Shown here: piece by piece, positions 24,501-34,763 of the stretch | Layout of the letters: the number at the start of each line of letters is the position of its first letter | Position numbering within the stretch: the first letter of the stretch is position 1 | NCBI GenBank assembly: GCA_028456385.1 | Contig: JALNQF010000012.1 | Coordinates: 186,001-250,000 of the forward strand | Origin: Ophiosphaerella korrae | Taxonomy: Eukaryota > Ascomycota > Dothideomycetes > Pleosporales > Phaeosphaeriaceae | Direction of reading: 5' to 3' | Length of the DNA: 64,000 nt | Notes under the pieces: model-generated | Databases searched by the model: none | The model's input: only the letters and a program-made list of their open reading frames with translations | What the model was told of the DNA's origin: nothing | Translations under genes and position numbers: made by a program

Positions 24501-25648
24501 TACACTACGTGCGGCTAGCATCTTCGCGACCATGCGCCGATAAAGACAAGCTGTCTGTTGTGCTTCACATCGCTGCATTAACTTCGAGATATGAATCCAC
24601 GCAACTCGACGGTGACTCTCATTGAGACATTCTAGATATTTCAACATTATTTGGAATAGCTTGGGAGTCACCTACTTACGATTAATCAAAACTTACCACA
24701 GGAAATGATAGAAGATTTCGAATAGTAGTGCGATGAACTACGTTCGTGCTTCCCTAATTCCAAAAGCTTCAGCTAACCCGCTTGACACAGCTGTGGAAAC
24801 CCTTTGCAAACAGCATCAATGGCCCAAGAATCCATCGCTATCATCGAGTGCCCACGATTCCGCTTTCCCAAATTTCTTCCTTTCTTCTCTAATCCTCTCT
24901 ATCCACGGATCCACACTCGCAATACTATGGCAGCGTGATTGCTTATTCGCCAGCAAAAGGGATATATCTGCCTTAGTGACTCGAAAGCTAGCCGTTTCGT
25001 CCGCCGTGGTGTAATCAACGAAAACATTTTCTTTAGTCATTCCCGTATACCACCACATATCAGAGTTCGGACATTTTGAATGTTCTTGGTAATAGCAGAG
25101 CTCAGAATCATCAATGTTATACTCTGCTACTCGTTGCCTCGAGGAGAAATTTACACCATATCCTTCACTTCTATTTCATTTTTGGGTATCGAAAAGGAGA
25201 GAACCAAAAGCTTTCGTTTTGAGTCAGATGATGTATAGAATGATGATTCAACCTCATTTGGAAACGCATAATACAGGTTCAACAAGCCTCAATACAGATT
25301 GATGGGTGTAAATGGCATGCCAACTCAGGATTGACAAGTCTGGATGGCTTTTGGATATGGAGGAAGTCTAGATATTCATTGACCTAACCTTCGAAGCAAT
25401 GAGCAGCAACTCTTGTTGTGTTTGATGGTGCGAAAGATGGTACAATACATCATGTCTCTCTCAAAATGGATAAATTTCTCAGTATTCGATCTTACAAAAC
25501 TCAGATGAAGATAAAATATTATATTCTCAACGTTAAACAACGCCATACGCCTTGCCGTCTACACATTACGGCCCAAGAAAATGCCACAAGGGGTATCATA
25601 TAGTTTACACTCAAGCCTCTCCACCCATAAAAAACCCAACACATGACA
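21574..25648. other. 4-kb intergenic region
   Basis: Upstream of the Mei2-like gene and downstream of the small mitochondrial-type gene. No open frame here shows family resemblance or convincing splicing; most candidates begin at non-ATG codons. A large regulatory region for the Mei2-like gene is possible. I saw no transposon ends or RNA gene. Confidence 0.4.
21740..21747 (-). promoter_or_regulatory. TATA-box-like site upstream of the Mei2-like gene
   Basis: The minus strand reads TATATAAA about 167 bp before the chosen ATG at 21573. Position and sequence fit a core promoter, leaving a leader of roughly 130 nt. Confidence 0.45.
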
Positions 25649-26108
25649 TCACTTTTTCTCTTTGTCGCCCTCAAACATCCACCTATCTTCCTCAATACTC
25701 GCTACCTTCTTCCTCAAGCTACCCTTCAACGCGGCCTTGATCTCCTCCTCTACAGCCGCCGGATCCCAATGCGGGTTCTGCTTCCCATACAAATCGATAA
25801 TCTGATTTTCCTGCTCTGCCACATAATCAGCTCCGCCTCACAAACATGCAAATATTTTCCAACAACGACCTACCTGTCTCCTCGTCTGTCTCGCGACCCG
25901 TTCCCATGGCGTGCTTGTACGATGTGCTTGGCGCATTGACTTTGAAACCCCCCTTTTCGTCGCGCTCGACTAGTTCGTCTTCCATGTTTTGCTGGAATAT
26001 GGAGGTGGTATCGGGGCGGACGACGGATGTGGGGGCTTGGCGGCGTGTAGAGGAGAAGAGGGCGCGGCGCGAGGGCGGAAGGCGGACGGCGCGAATGTGC
26101 GAGTCCAT
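25649..26108 (-). CDS. Small conserved-looking protein, probably mitochondrial
   Basis: Two exons, 25874-26108 and 25649-25815, joined over a 58-nt intron (GTAGGT...GGCAG, branch GCTGAT), giving 133 aa. The start at 26108 gives an N-terminus rich in Arg, Ser and Ala without acidic residues for about the first 25 positions after MDSH (AVRLPPSRRALFSSTRRQAP), the look of a mitochondrial presequence. The remainder is charged: FQQNMEDELVERDEKGGF, then after the junction EQENQIIDLYGKQNPHWDP and a basic-acidic end in GDKEKK. I do not recognise the family. The open frame extends 62 codons upstream of this ATG without a better start. The splice is preferred because the joined second exon is open to a stop at 25649 and has strongly protein-like composition. 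Confidence 0.72.
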
Positions 26109-26770
26109 TTTTGGGATAGCGGGTTGAGTTTGATCTTGAAGTATGCCAGAGGGAGGTTGTGGGGTTGGCGCGATTGAATGATATGATTGTTGCGGAGGCG
26201 AGGTTGGGGTTGTATGTTTGGCTTGTTTGGCGTGCCGTAGGTTCATAGACCCGTGCACGCGCTGGAAGAAATAGTGCCCACTCCAAAAACTCACTAATTT
26301 CGACGGCGTAACAAGTAGTACACTTTAGGTAAAATAAAATTCTGCCTAGACAGATTAACAGCGAAAAGCAAGAGCTTTTTTCCTAAAATAACTCTAGTTC
26401 TATAATATTACGTTGTTATAGAGAAACGTAGCTTAGAAGGCGGGGATTGTGTTGTTGTTCGCTCAGTTTTGGTGAGGGAACCAGGATTAGGAGTAGGCAC
26501 TATTTCCTCCAGCGCGTGCCGTGCTGCCGGGGGTCTCGCGGGGGATGCTTGAGGTTTGACCGCGGTTGGCCTGAGTATCATACTATGACTATTGCTTTTG
26601 CATAGCTTTGCATGTCTCATGGTGTGTTAGGTCTGTCTAGGAATCCTATATACCGTGTCGCAAGATCTATAAAAGCCACTTGGTGTTGGGCGGGTCCCAC
26701 GCGCCGATCGCGACACCTGCACCGCCTCAAAGCCCCGCGTTAAGTCGCAACACGGACAACTTGCAAGCTA
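26109..26770. promoter_or_regulatory. Divergent promoter region between the small protein gene and RAI1
   Basis: About 660 bp between two start codons on opposite strands. A CTATATACC element at about 26646 lies roughly 120 bp before the RAI1 ATG and could serve as its TATA site. An AT-rich stretch runs from 26320 to 26410. No gene is seen. Confidence 0.45.
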
Positions 26771-28208
26771 ATGGCGGATATTCCAACAATGCCGGCGGGT
26801 CCACAGTCCGCAGAACAGCATGCCCGCAAACGACCGCGAACCCGAGCCCCTCAACCCTCGTCCAACAGAGCTGCAGATACAGCGGGAAGCTCCGTCTCGC
26901 AAGCTTCACCTGTTCAGCCAGGCCCTTCGACCCACCGCTTCCCTATACAACCCCTACATCGCTTCAAGGGCGCCTCGGCCAGCATCAGGCGACCCCGTGA
27001 AATTGCCCATTTTTCCTTCGATGACAATCACAACTATGTCTACGACGATTCGGGCATCAACTACCTCGTCACCCCTCCCGTGGGTGTAGACTTAAAGGAG
27101 GGTTTTGAGACATTCAGGCATTATGAAGATAAGCAAGATACGCACCTAGATGCTTTACTAAGAGCATTGGTGGACAAGGAGCGGAGCGAGGGAGAGACAG
27201 CGCAGACCAAAGCAGACTTTGTGACTTGGAGAGGTATGATGACCAAGGTATGTTGATATAGGGCAACCAAGAACTCTTTCTTCTTACCCTTGAGCCAATT
27301 ACCTTCATCGCTAGCTTCTAGTGGAGAACTAACATCTCCAGATCATGATCGCGCCTTTTGACAACTTTGCTGAGTTTGGTATGTTTGCGACACTGCATGA
27401 CGGCACGATATACATCGAAGAAGACTTTCCGTCACGAGCAGCCGAATATGCGGCCGAAGAGAATCGACCACCACCACGATATCAACATCCAGACCAGCAG
27501 TCTCGTGAGATGATGACCTACTGGGGCTACAAGTTCGAAACACTTTCTCTCATACCAACGCCGCCAAACACCACCTCACCACAAGATGTCGAAAGGCATC
27601 AGAGAAGCGTTGTTTCGAACCACGCACAACATTGCTCTATCGTTAGCACCTCCTTTGGGCCCCACACACTCGTCCTCGGCGGGGAAGTCGACGGCCTCCT
27701 CGAACCCAAACCAAAGGATCCTGAAGAAATAGTCCAATGGGTAGAACTCAAGACTTCCGAAGAACTGCCCTCTCCAGCCCACCAACAACATCGTGATATC
27801 CTCAAATTCGAGCGCAAATTACTCAAGTTCTGGGCCCAGTCGTTCCTCCTCGGCGTTCCGAAGATCCTTGTGGGTTTCAGAAGTAAGGCTGGCATACTAC
27901 GTAGCATACAGAAATTCAACACACATGAACTTCCGGGAATGGTGCGTAGGGGCACGAATTGCTGGGACGGAAACGTGTGTATCAATTTCGCGATTGAGTT
28001 TATGACGTGGTTGAAGGACGTGATCAGGGGGGATGGGGTGTGGAGTATTGTGTTAAGGAAGAAGAGTGGGGTTGTGGAGGTAAGGAGAGTGAGGGATGGT
28101 ACGGGTGGGATTGTGAGTGAGGAGTTTTTGAAGTGGAGGGGAAAAGATCAAGGACGTGGGGAAGGGGAAAGACTAGATGAAGAGCTCGGAGGCGACGCTG
28201 AAGAGTAA
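26771..28208 (+). CDS. RAI1: Decapping nuclease RAI1 (DXO family)
   Basis: Two exons, 26771-27247 and 27342-28208, with a 94-nt intron (GTATGT...TCCAG, branch GAACTAAC); 447 aa. RAI1/DXO enzymes remove incomplete or NAD caps from RNA and, in fungi, partner the nuclear 5'-3' exonuclease RAT1. The N-terminal about 75 residues are disordered with a basic KRPRTR signal. The fold follows with REIAHFSFDDNHNYVYDDSG, then after the splice MIAPFDNFAEFGMFATLHDGTIYI, WGYKFETL, the metal-binding GGEVDG (Glu274, Asp276) and VELKTSEE (Glu294, Lys296), and later LLKFWAQSFLLGVPKILVGF. All DXO active-site elements appear intact. The protein ends at an ochre codon inside a Glu-rich tail; in the same frame an acidic stretch of 38 codons continues to the next stop (see findings). 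Confidence 0.94.
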
Positions 28209-28325
28209 GGGGTGGAAGAGGATGGAAGTGAGAAGCAGAAAGGGGAGAAAGAAGCTGATGGACAGGAAGAAGCCGAGAAAGGCGAGGACAATGGCGAAGA
28301 GAAGGGAAATGAGAACGACAGATAG

Positions 28326-29519
28326 GGAGACGAGAGAGCGGCGATCGGAAACGAAGCAGTGTGATATCAGCCTGAATAATCTTTTCACACTTAATAAGGC
28401 ACCGAGCTCATTCATCTCATATCCCTGCCTTGTGCTGAATTCCTCCCCACACTATAGCCTTAAGTGCAACATGGGCACTTTCTGTTTACTCTTTAGCTAC
28501 ACCACAAAGCATGAGGCGCGCTAGCAGGCAATCGAAGGGAGTGCTTGATTGGTGACTACTTAGGACAAGTTTAATTACATTAACTGTGGGCGTTAACGTT
28601 CTACACTGCAACTTTAGCGTAAAAGAGGACATCTAGTGCTGACGTGGAAGATTGTTTTCTAATTAGCGTACTTCAGCCTTGTTGCCGATGCCTAGAATGT
28701 GTGCCCTTTCGTAGCAGGACCTCGAGACTCACGCTCGTCTCCCTTGTCAACATTTCAATACCCGGTATTACCACACTCAAAGTATCTATATCTTCATCTT
28801 CATTTACGTTTGGGGGGAGGGGGGGGGGGAGTGGAGGTTTAGGGCACTGCATGTACGTGACATCCCTTCAAGCAAATGAGCTTCCAGGTTGCCCTTAGGG
28901 TCCTTGGGAGCATGTACTGTATTTCTCAGTGGGGAAGAATGACTTGCAAACGGGCGTTTGCTTCCAAGGTTTGCTCCCTGGGGTAGATATAATCCCTCTC
29001 ATTAGAGTGACATGCTCGTTACGTGGAATGAGACGGCTGTTGACTAGATTTGCTGCTCCCTACTCCGGGTAGGCCCTTGCAAGTCTTCGTATTGAACAAC
29101 ATATTGCTGATCTACTCTTCTCTTAAACAAGGATCATAAAGTTTGTGTTTATGCTATTTCCGTTTGATTGGAAATGTTGGTAGGTGTTATTTGTCGGAAT
29201 TTAATAATACTGCGTCCGAATGCCCAAGTACTGTCTTTTCGTGTATGATCGAAAATTGTTTTCTATATTAAAGGAAAGATCAAACGTACGTAATACTCCT
29301 GTTTTGATAAATAATCTTAACCCGGTTTCTGGAACGGTTTGTAGCTAGTGATGTCCCGGTTCCCTGACCGCTACGTGTCTGCCTCTCACTCGGTCCCCTC
29401 TGGATCAAAAACTACCGTAGGTTAAGGTTGCTGGCTGTAGGAAAGCTGTACGTCTAGGGATAGTAAAATATACGCACTGGATCCTTCATTTAGATAACTA
29501 TCTGTATTTCAAATTTGCG
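28326..29519. other. Intergenic region with a poly-G run
   Basis: Downstream of RAI1. It contains a G-rich tract (GGGGGGAGGGGGGGGGGAG) at about 28810-28830 on the plus strand that could form a G-quadruplex, and is otherwise AT-rich after 29100. No gene is supported. Confidence 0.35.
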
Positions 29520-29539
29520 ATATATCATCAATGATTTAC

Positions 29540-29936
29540 GAACCTTGATCGAGAAGAGATGGAGAAAAGAACGCTAACTATAGATAGTATTGCCAAGGAT
29601 CAGCTTACTGTCAATAGGTGCAGTGTATTCAAGCATTATGTGCTGTCAGGTTAACAACTTCATGTAGCCATCAAAAGCGATGCTTTTTATGTGTGGGATC
29701 TCCTCCGAGCACTTCACGGTGCAAAATACAATCAGCCGGAAGAACAGATCACGCAACCCATCCCTGGGTTGCTTTTTAAAGGAGGAGAAATGGGTCACAT
29801 CAGGATACCACAAGGATTACGATTAGCGGACCTTGAGTCTTACTAGACAAAAAAGGGAGAGACGCTAGAAACTGGTGTACACTGGTATCTCAGACTTACT
29901 GATGAAAAGGGAAACTATAACCCAGGCGATGATTCC
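29540..29936 (+). pseudogene. Possible gene relic, unidentified
   Basis: One frame on the plus strand reads like protein for about 130 codons but is cut by two in-frame stops (TAA near 29652, TAG near 29844) and ends at another TAA near 29940. Segments such as KSDAFYVWDLLRALHGAKYN, GLLFKGGEMGHIRIPQGLRL and HWYLRLTDEKGNYNPGDDSL have balanced composition with Trp, Tyr and Gly in plausible places, unlike the surrounding AT-rich DNA. I do not recognise the family. Chance open frame remains possible. Confidence 0.3.
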
Positions 29937-30197
29937 TTATCATAAGCTATAACAAATGCTGCACGCTAGAATGGAAAAGCTGTTGGTATCAAGGTATGAA
30001 TAGCGATGTAACAGAGAGGGGCTATGTGCACCTAGTGTACTCGCGCTATAAGCTGTAACAAGCCCATGCCGAGAGTGCGGATCATTATCGCCCTTTATGG
30101 AATGAGGAATGCTTGGGTATTTGGAGATTCTATGTGCAAATACTTTGCAGCCGTTCGATTTAATCATGTTTATCCTATATTTACTACAAATAAACTC

Positions 30198-32722
30198 CTA
30201 CCTAATCCCGAACCTACTTCCCAGCGTGCCAAACCGCTCACTTGTAGCGGGCTTAGTCGGACTCTGCGCCGCAACCTGCGCGCCCTCCGCCACTTTCTCT
30301 AACAAGATAGCACCCTTCATGTTATCTACCTTGCCGTACTTTCTATTGCGTTGCGCAACATCGAAGAACTCATCGCTGTTTTCTGTTCCCATAAGTGCAA
30401 CCGTCTGCGTCAATTCGTCCAAGTTCTCCATGAGAATCGGGTTGTTGAGTGATGAGACAAAATCGGAAAGATAACGTGTGTCAGTTGCTAGGTCCGCAAC
30501 AGCAGATGGTGTGATGCGCTTCACCCCTTCGTCCAAGGTGAGGTCGAGGATAGCAGTGCTGGCGTGGGATAGTGCATCAAAGTAAATGAATTCTTTGATA
30601 TCAGTAGGAAGGGCTAGCAAAACTGATGACATGATATTGGACAAGTAACGTGTGAGTTCGAGCATGTACTCGCTTGGCTCGGGTGCGGGTTTCGTAGCCA
30701 TCCAGTCGTACTCAGCTGTTTCAATCAGGTCGTCAATCTTGCTGTTGACAAGTTCGAAAATTCGATCTGAGGCTTGTTTCTTGGCTAGCTTGAAGCGTTC
30801 TGTTGCCTCGAGCACGATTGGTCCTGTTGCAGATGGAGAACTTCGAGCTTGGAAGAGCAAATCTTGTAGCTCGACACATGCCGTTTCAAAGTGCTCGAGG
30901 TTTGTTAGGATCTGCACAATCTGACCAGGATATTGCGAAGAAAGGCGATCAATCAGGGATTGGCACACTTTTTGACAGAGGAGGTCATCAAGTGCTGTGC
31001 GGAGAGTTTCGTCGATAATGCTTGATTTCTGGAAGTAATCGTCGCTGAAGAGGTAAATTTGATTGAGGAAGTTGCGGATATCGATGCAGCACAATGGATA
31101 CATCTGTGAGAATGGAAGGACACATGGGAAACTGGGTTTTGAGTTAGGAAATTGTTGCATCATAGTTTAGAATAGAAGTAACATACGTGAGTTCTTCTCG
31201 GGTTTTGTCGGGAGAGTACCAGCTGACTGTCACGACCTTATCATACTCTTCAACGCTGTTGATTGGCATTGGCATATAGTCGTCTGTTTGTACAATCTCA
31301 AGGAAATCGTCGCTGAATCGTTTCTTGAGAAGTTCCGAGTACTTTGAGAAGAGTATTAGAAGTAGGTCGTTCATGGCTGCAACAGAGTAACCCCATTTCT
31401 GTACTTTGGGTCAGTAAAGGCCGTATAAAGTTTGGTTGACGAACTCACCTCCATTGTGAGCATGAAGAGTGCTACCCGACCCTTAATCCTGAGTAGTAAT
31501 TCGTCATTCTCAACCATGTGGAGATTCTTGGTAATAAGATTGATCGCGCTTTGGCACATGGAGTCCCACAGCTCGTCCACCTATAGTCACATTAAAAGAT
31601 ACTGAGAAGAGATAGGTGAATGACTCACGTCGGATTGTTGCCGCAAGTTCGTTGTCTTTGATAGCGTAGCCTTTTCGATGATTGCAAAGCCCGCAATATT
31701 TTCCAACAAGCTGCTCAAGTCACCACACTCCTCGTCCAGAAGGCCCAGCTTCATTGGTATGATGAGATCTTTCTGTGTCCGCCGGTCTCCGGCATATTCT
31801 AGCCTGAATTGCTCGCTCTTGTTCAGAGTCTCGTTAATGTGCATCGCTTCGAATAATGGGGAGAAGTCGGTCTCATTTCCGGCTTCTTCATTGTTCAACA
31901 CGTCGAACTCATCCGTTTCATCTGCCACTAACTCAATTGCGGAATTTAGTTTGAAATTAGAGAAGCGTGGGTCGGCGTCAGAGCGATCCTGATTGCGTTT
32001 CCGTCGGACATCTGTATAAAAGAATGAAACTTCTCCCAGAAACTGTGACGATTCTCGAATTCGGAACAGCCAGGTGCTGAGGTCGGTCTTGACAGCTTCT
32101 CGAATTTGGTCTTGTGTTTGTGGTACGGACTTTTCGATCATGCTGGCAATTTTGTACCGATCGATAGCTTTTAGATGCACTGCTTGAAGTTCATCCAATG
32201 CTCGCAATGCAGCATAGTAATTCTTCTCGCGGAGCAGATCCTGGACCTGGTTGGCAATTCTTAACACGTTTAAACAAGCGTTCAAAGCTTTTGTTGCTTC
32301 GTTGATGTTTTGTCGCACGCCTCGAGAGTCGACTAGCGCCTTCTTTTGCGTTGCCAACTTTTCGATGCTTTCTTGGATGGATTGGTTTAATTGTAGAATC
32401 TCACCACTCATTTGCACCGTTTGGTCTCGGATCCGGAGCATGGAATCGACAGAGCTCACAAAGTCTTGATGGTTGGCATTACATATCCGCTCAATTTCAG
32501 CTTCTCGGTCATTGGAAAATTGGTCAAACGCGAACTGCAGTTGGTTTGAATAGCGAGCATCTTTCATGATTGGTATTAGCTGATCGATGTAGTCTGATCC
32601 CATAGATGACTGAGATATCTATTTCTCATTAGTTACAATATCACAGCTTCACATGCGACGCGTGGATGTACTTGTTTGATGGCCATAAATAGGTCGTCCT
32701 GAGGGTCTACGGCTGACGGCAT
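30198..32722 (-). CDS. SEC15: Exocyst complex component SEC15
   Basis: Five exons: 32672-32722, 31629-32618, 31449-31580, 31187-31398 and 30198-31131; introns are 53, 48, 50 and 55 nt. Product 772 aa. SEC15 is the exocyst subunit that binds the Rab GTPase Sec4 on secretory vesicles and, with SEC10 and others, tethers them to the plasma membrane at growth sites. Family marks: SDYIDQLIPIMKDARYSNQL, ERICNANHQDFVSSVDSMLR, the coiled segment LNQSIQESIEKLATQKKALV, NYYAALRALDELQAVHL, then KWGYSVAAMNDLLL and FPCVLPFSQMYPLCC. The last two are restored only by splicing at 31399-31448 and 31132-31186. The first exon supplies the ATG and MPSAVDPQDDLFMAIKQ. The C-terminal half is helical and ends GTLGSRFGIR. 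Length and domain order fit the family, and there is no sign of decay. Confidence 0.94.
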
Positions 32723-33096
32723 GATGAATGAGCCAAGCGGGTTGGGTGCACTATATGCGCAAAAAGTGTTCGCTCAAATGGAGATGTGCAATCCAGTCTA
32801 TCGACATGTGCAGACCTCTTCAAAGCTGATGCGAGATGGCATATCGATACCTAGCGATGAAACGCGTGCCTGGGCTGCAGCAACGTCGCGCCTTACCATC
32901 CGCCTAGACTATCTTCGGCATAGCGTCGGTAACATCCCGGAGCAATTATCCGCGCCACTTTCCTGTCCGGTGGGCGCATGGCGGAGCGATGACGGAGCAC
33001 GCCACTAGACTTTGAGAATTCCGATCGGACTGAACGAGGAAAGATATAACTTTTGCAACACTTCTCGAATTTGCTTTAGGTATCAAGGTAGTCAAA
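32723..33096. promoter_or_regulatory. Divergent promoter region between SEC15 and the LYS9 pseudogene
   Basis: 374 bp between the two start codons. No gene or clear TATA motif was identified. Confidence 0.45.
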
Positions 33097-34763
33097 ATGG
33101 AGGCCATCACCAGTAAGCAACATATTCTCTTGATGATCGAGACAATGCCAACATGTCCTAGATAAATTCCAAGAAGTCATTGGCTCAGTCAGTGGAAGTG
33201 CTCCTACTGGGGCCTACAGCGGAAAGTAAGTTTGGCCGTCTGCAAGTAAATGCTGGGACAAACCTAATATTTTCACAGGTCCGCCCTTCTACTAGGTGCA
33301 GGTTTCGTGTAAGAGAACTTTATACCATGCCCATGTCTCAACTAACGAATCAAGTACACGGCCTACTGTCGACGTCCTGGGACAGTCTGGTGTGTCAAGG
33401 TCACTGTTGGTAAATTTCTCCAGTCAAGGGTTCCGGAGAAATAGAACTGACAATATCATCAGCTTGCAGGACCCTCGAAAAGGCACAGGCGCTTGCTAAA
33501 GGCATTGCGAACGCGACTGCAATCAGCGTAAATATATCTGCCATCTTCACTTATCGTTCACATCTAATACCTTTGACAGCTCGATGTTAATAACGATGAA
33601 GCTCTCGATGCTGAAGTCGCGAAAGTCGATGTCGTCATCAGCTTGATTCCCTACACGTACCACGCAACCGTCATCAAGTCGGCCATCCGCAAGAAGAAGA
33701 ATGTTGTCACAACCTCATACGTATCCCCTGCGATGATGGAGCTCGATGCGCAGGCTAAAGAAGCCGGAATCACCGTCATGAACGAGATTGGCGTCGACCC
33801 TGGAGTCGACCACCTTTCGGCAGTCCTCACAATCGACGAAGTACACAAAGCTGGGGGCAAGATTCTGTCGTTCAAGTCATACTGTGGTGGCCTGAGAACT
33901 CTGACAACCCGCTCGGTTACAAATTCTCTTGAAGCTCGCGTGGTGTGTTACTGGCACTCAGGAATCAAGCCAAATATTACCAAGATGGCGAGATTAAGGA
34001 GATCGAAGGTCCTGAACTCATGGCTGAGGCTAAACCGTACTTGATCTATCCTGGTTATGCCTTTGTCGCATATCCGAACCGCGACTCAACTCCTTACAAA
34101 GAGCGATACAACATCCCAGAGGCACAAACTATCATCCGTGGTACGCTAAGATACCAAGGTTTCCCAGAGTACATCAAGTGCTTAGTCGATATTGGCTTCC
34201 TGTCAGAGGATCCTAAGGATTTCCTTAAAGAGGGCGAGAAGCGCACATGGAGAGACGCCACAGCAAAGGTTGTTGGTGCAAACAGTGACAAGGATGAGGA
34301 CATCATCTGGGCTATCAGCTCACGGACGAAGTTCGCCAGCACCGAGGAGAAGGACCGTATCATCACAGGCCTCCGCTGGATTGGTCTCTTGTCGGATGAG
34401 CAGATCACACCCCGTGGTAACCCTCTCGATACTCTCTGCGCCACACTCGAACAGAAGATGCAATACGAGGAGGGCGAGCGTGACTTCCTCATGCTGCAAC
34501 ACAAGTTTGAGATTGAGAACAAGGATGGCAGCCGAGTGACACGCACTTCGACGCTCGCCGAATATGGTGATCCTAAGGGCTATTCCGCCATGGCTAAGTT
34601 GGTTGGCATCCCTTGCGCGATCGCCGTGCAGCAGGTACTTGATGGCACCCTCAGTGAGAAGGGTATCCTGGCACCCATGAGCCCTGAGATCTGCAGACCA
34701 CTGATGAAGACATTGGAGGACAAATATGGCGTATACTTCAAGGAAAAAACTGTCCCCGCATAA
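33097..34763 (+). pseudogene. LYS9: Saccharopine dehydrogenase (LYS9-type), apparently disabled
   Basis: LYS9 converts aminoadipate semialdehyde and glutamate to saccharopine in the fungal lysine pathway. Six exons can be traced: 33097-33112, 33162-33225, 33279-33308, 33355-33409, 33463-33527 and 33580-34763; all splice sites look intact. The reading shows MEAITNKFQEVIGS, the nucleotide-binding start SALLLGAGFVTRPTVDVLG, VACRTLEKAQALAKG, VVISLIPYTYHATVIKSAI, TSYVSPAMMELDAQAKEAG, NEIGVDPGVDHL and, further on, GYAFVAYPNRDSTPYKERYN and GNPLDTLCATLEQKMQYEEG to a normal end. Three lesions interrupt it: (1) two surplus bases near 33395-33396 between GQSGV and KVTVACRTL; (2) a loss of about 10 bases at about 33892-33894, removing most of LPAP in GGLPAPENSDNP; (3) TGA at 33930-33932 where the family has Trp (KFSW-SSRG). 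The rest is so well kept that decay must be recent, unless the assembly is wrong here. Confidence 0.82.

Noticed and set aside
28561..30190. Typical RIP-mutated transposon block
   Set aside because: AT-rich but without terminal repeats or transposase/reverse-transcriptase similarity that I can see; only a faint gene relic was reported.
33880..33945. An intron that would bypass the LYS9 deletion and TGA
   Set aside because: No GT...AG pair joins GGL to the frame of LLALRNQAKYY while keeping the expected PENSDNPLGYKFSW segment; the missing codons are simply absent.
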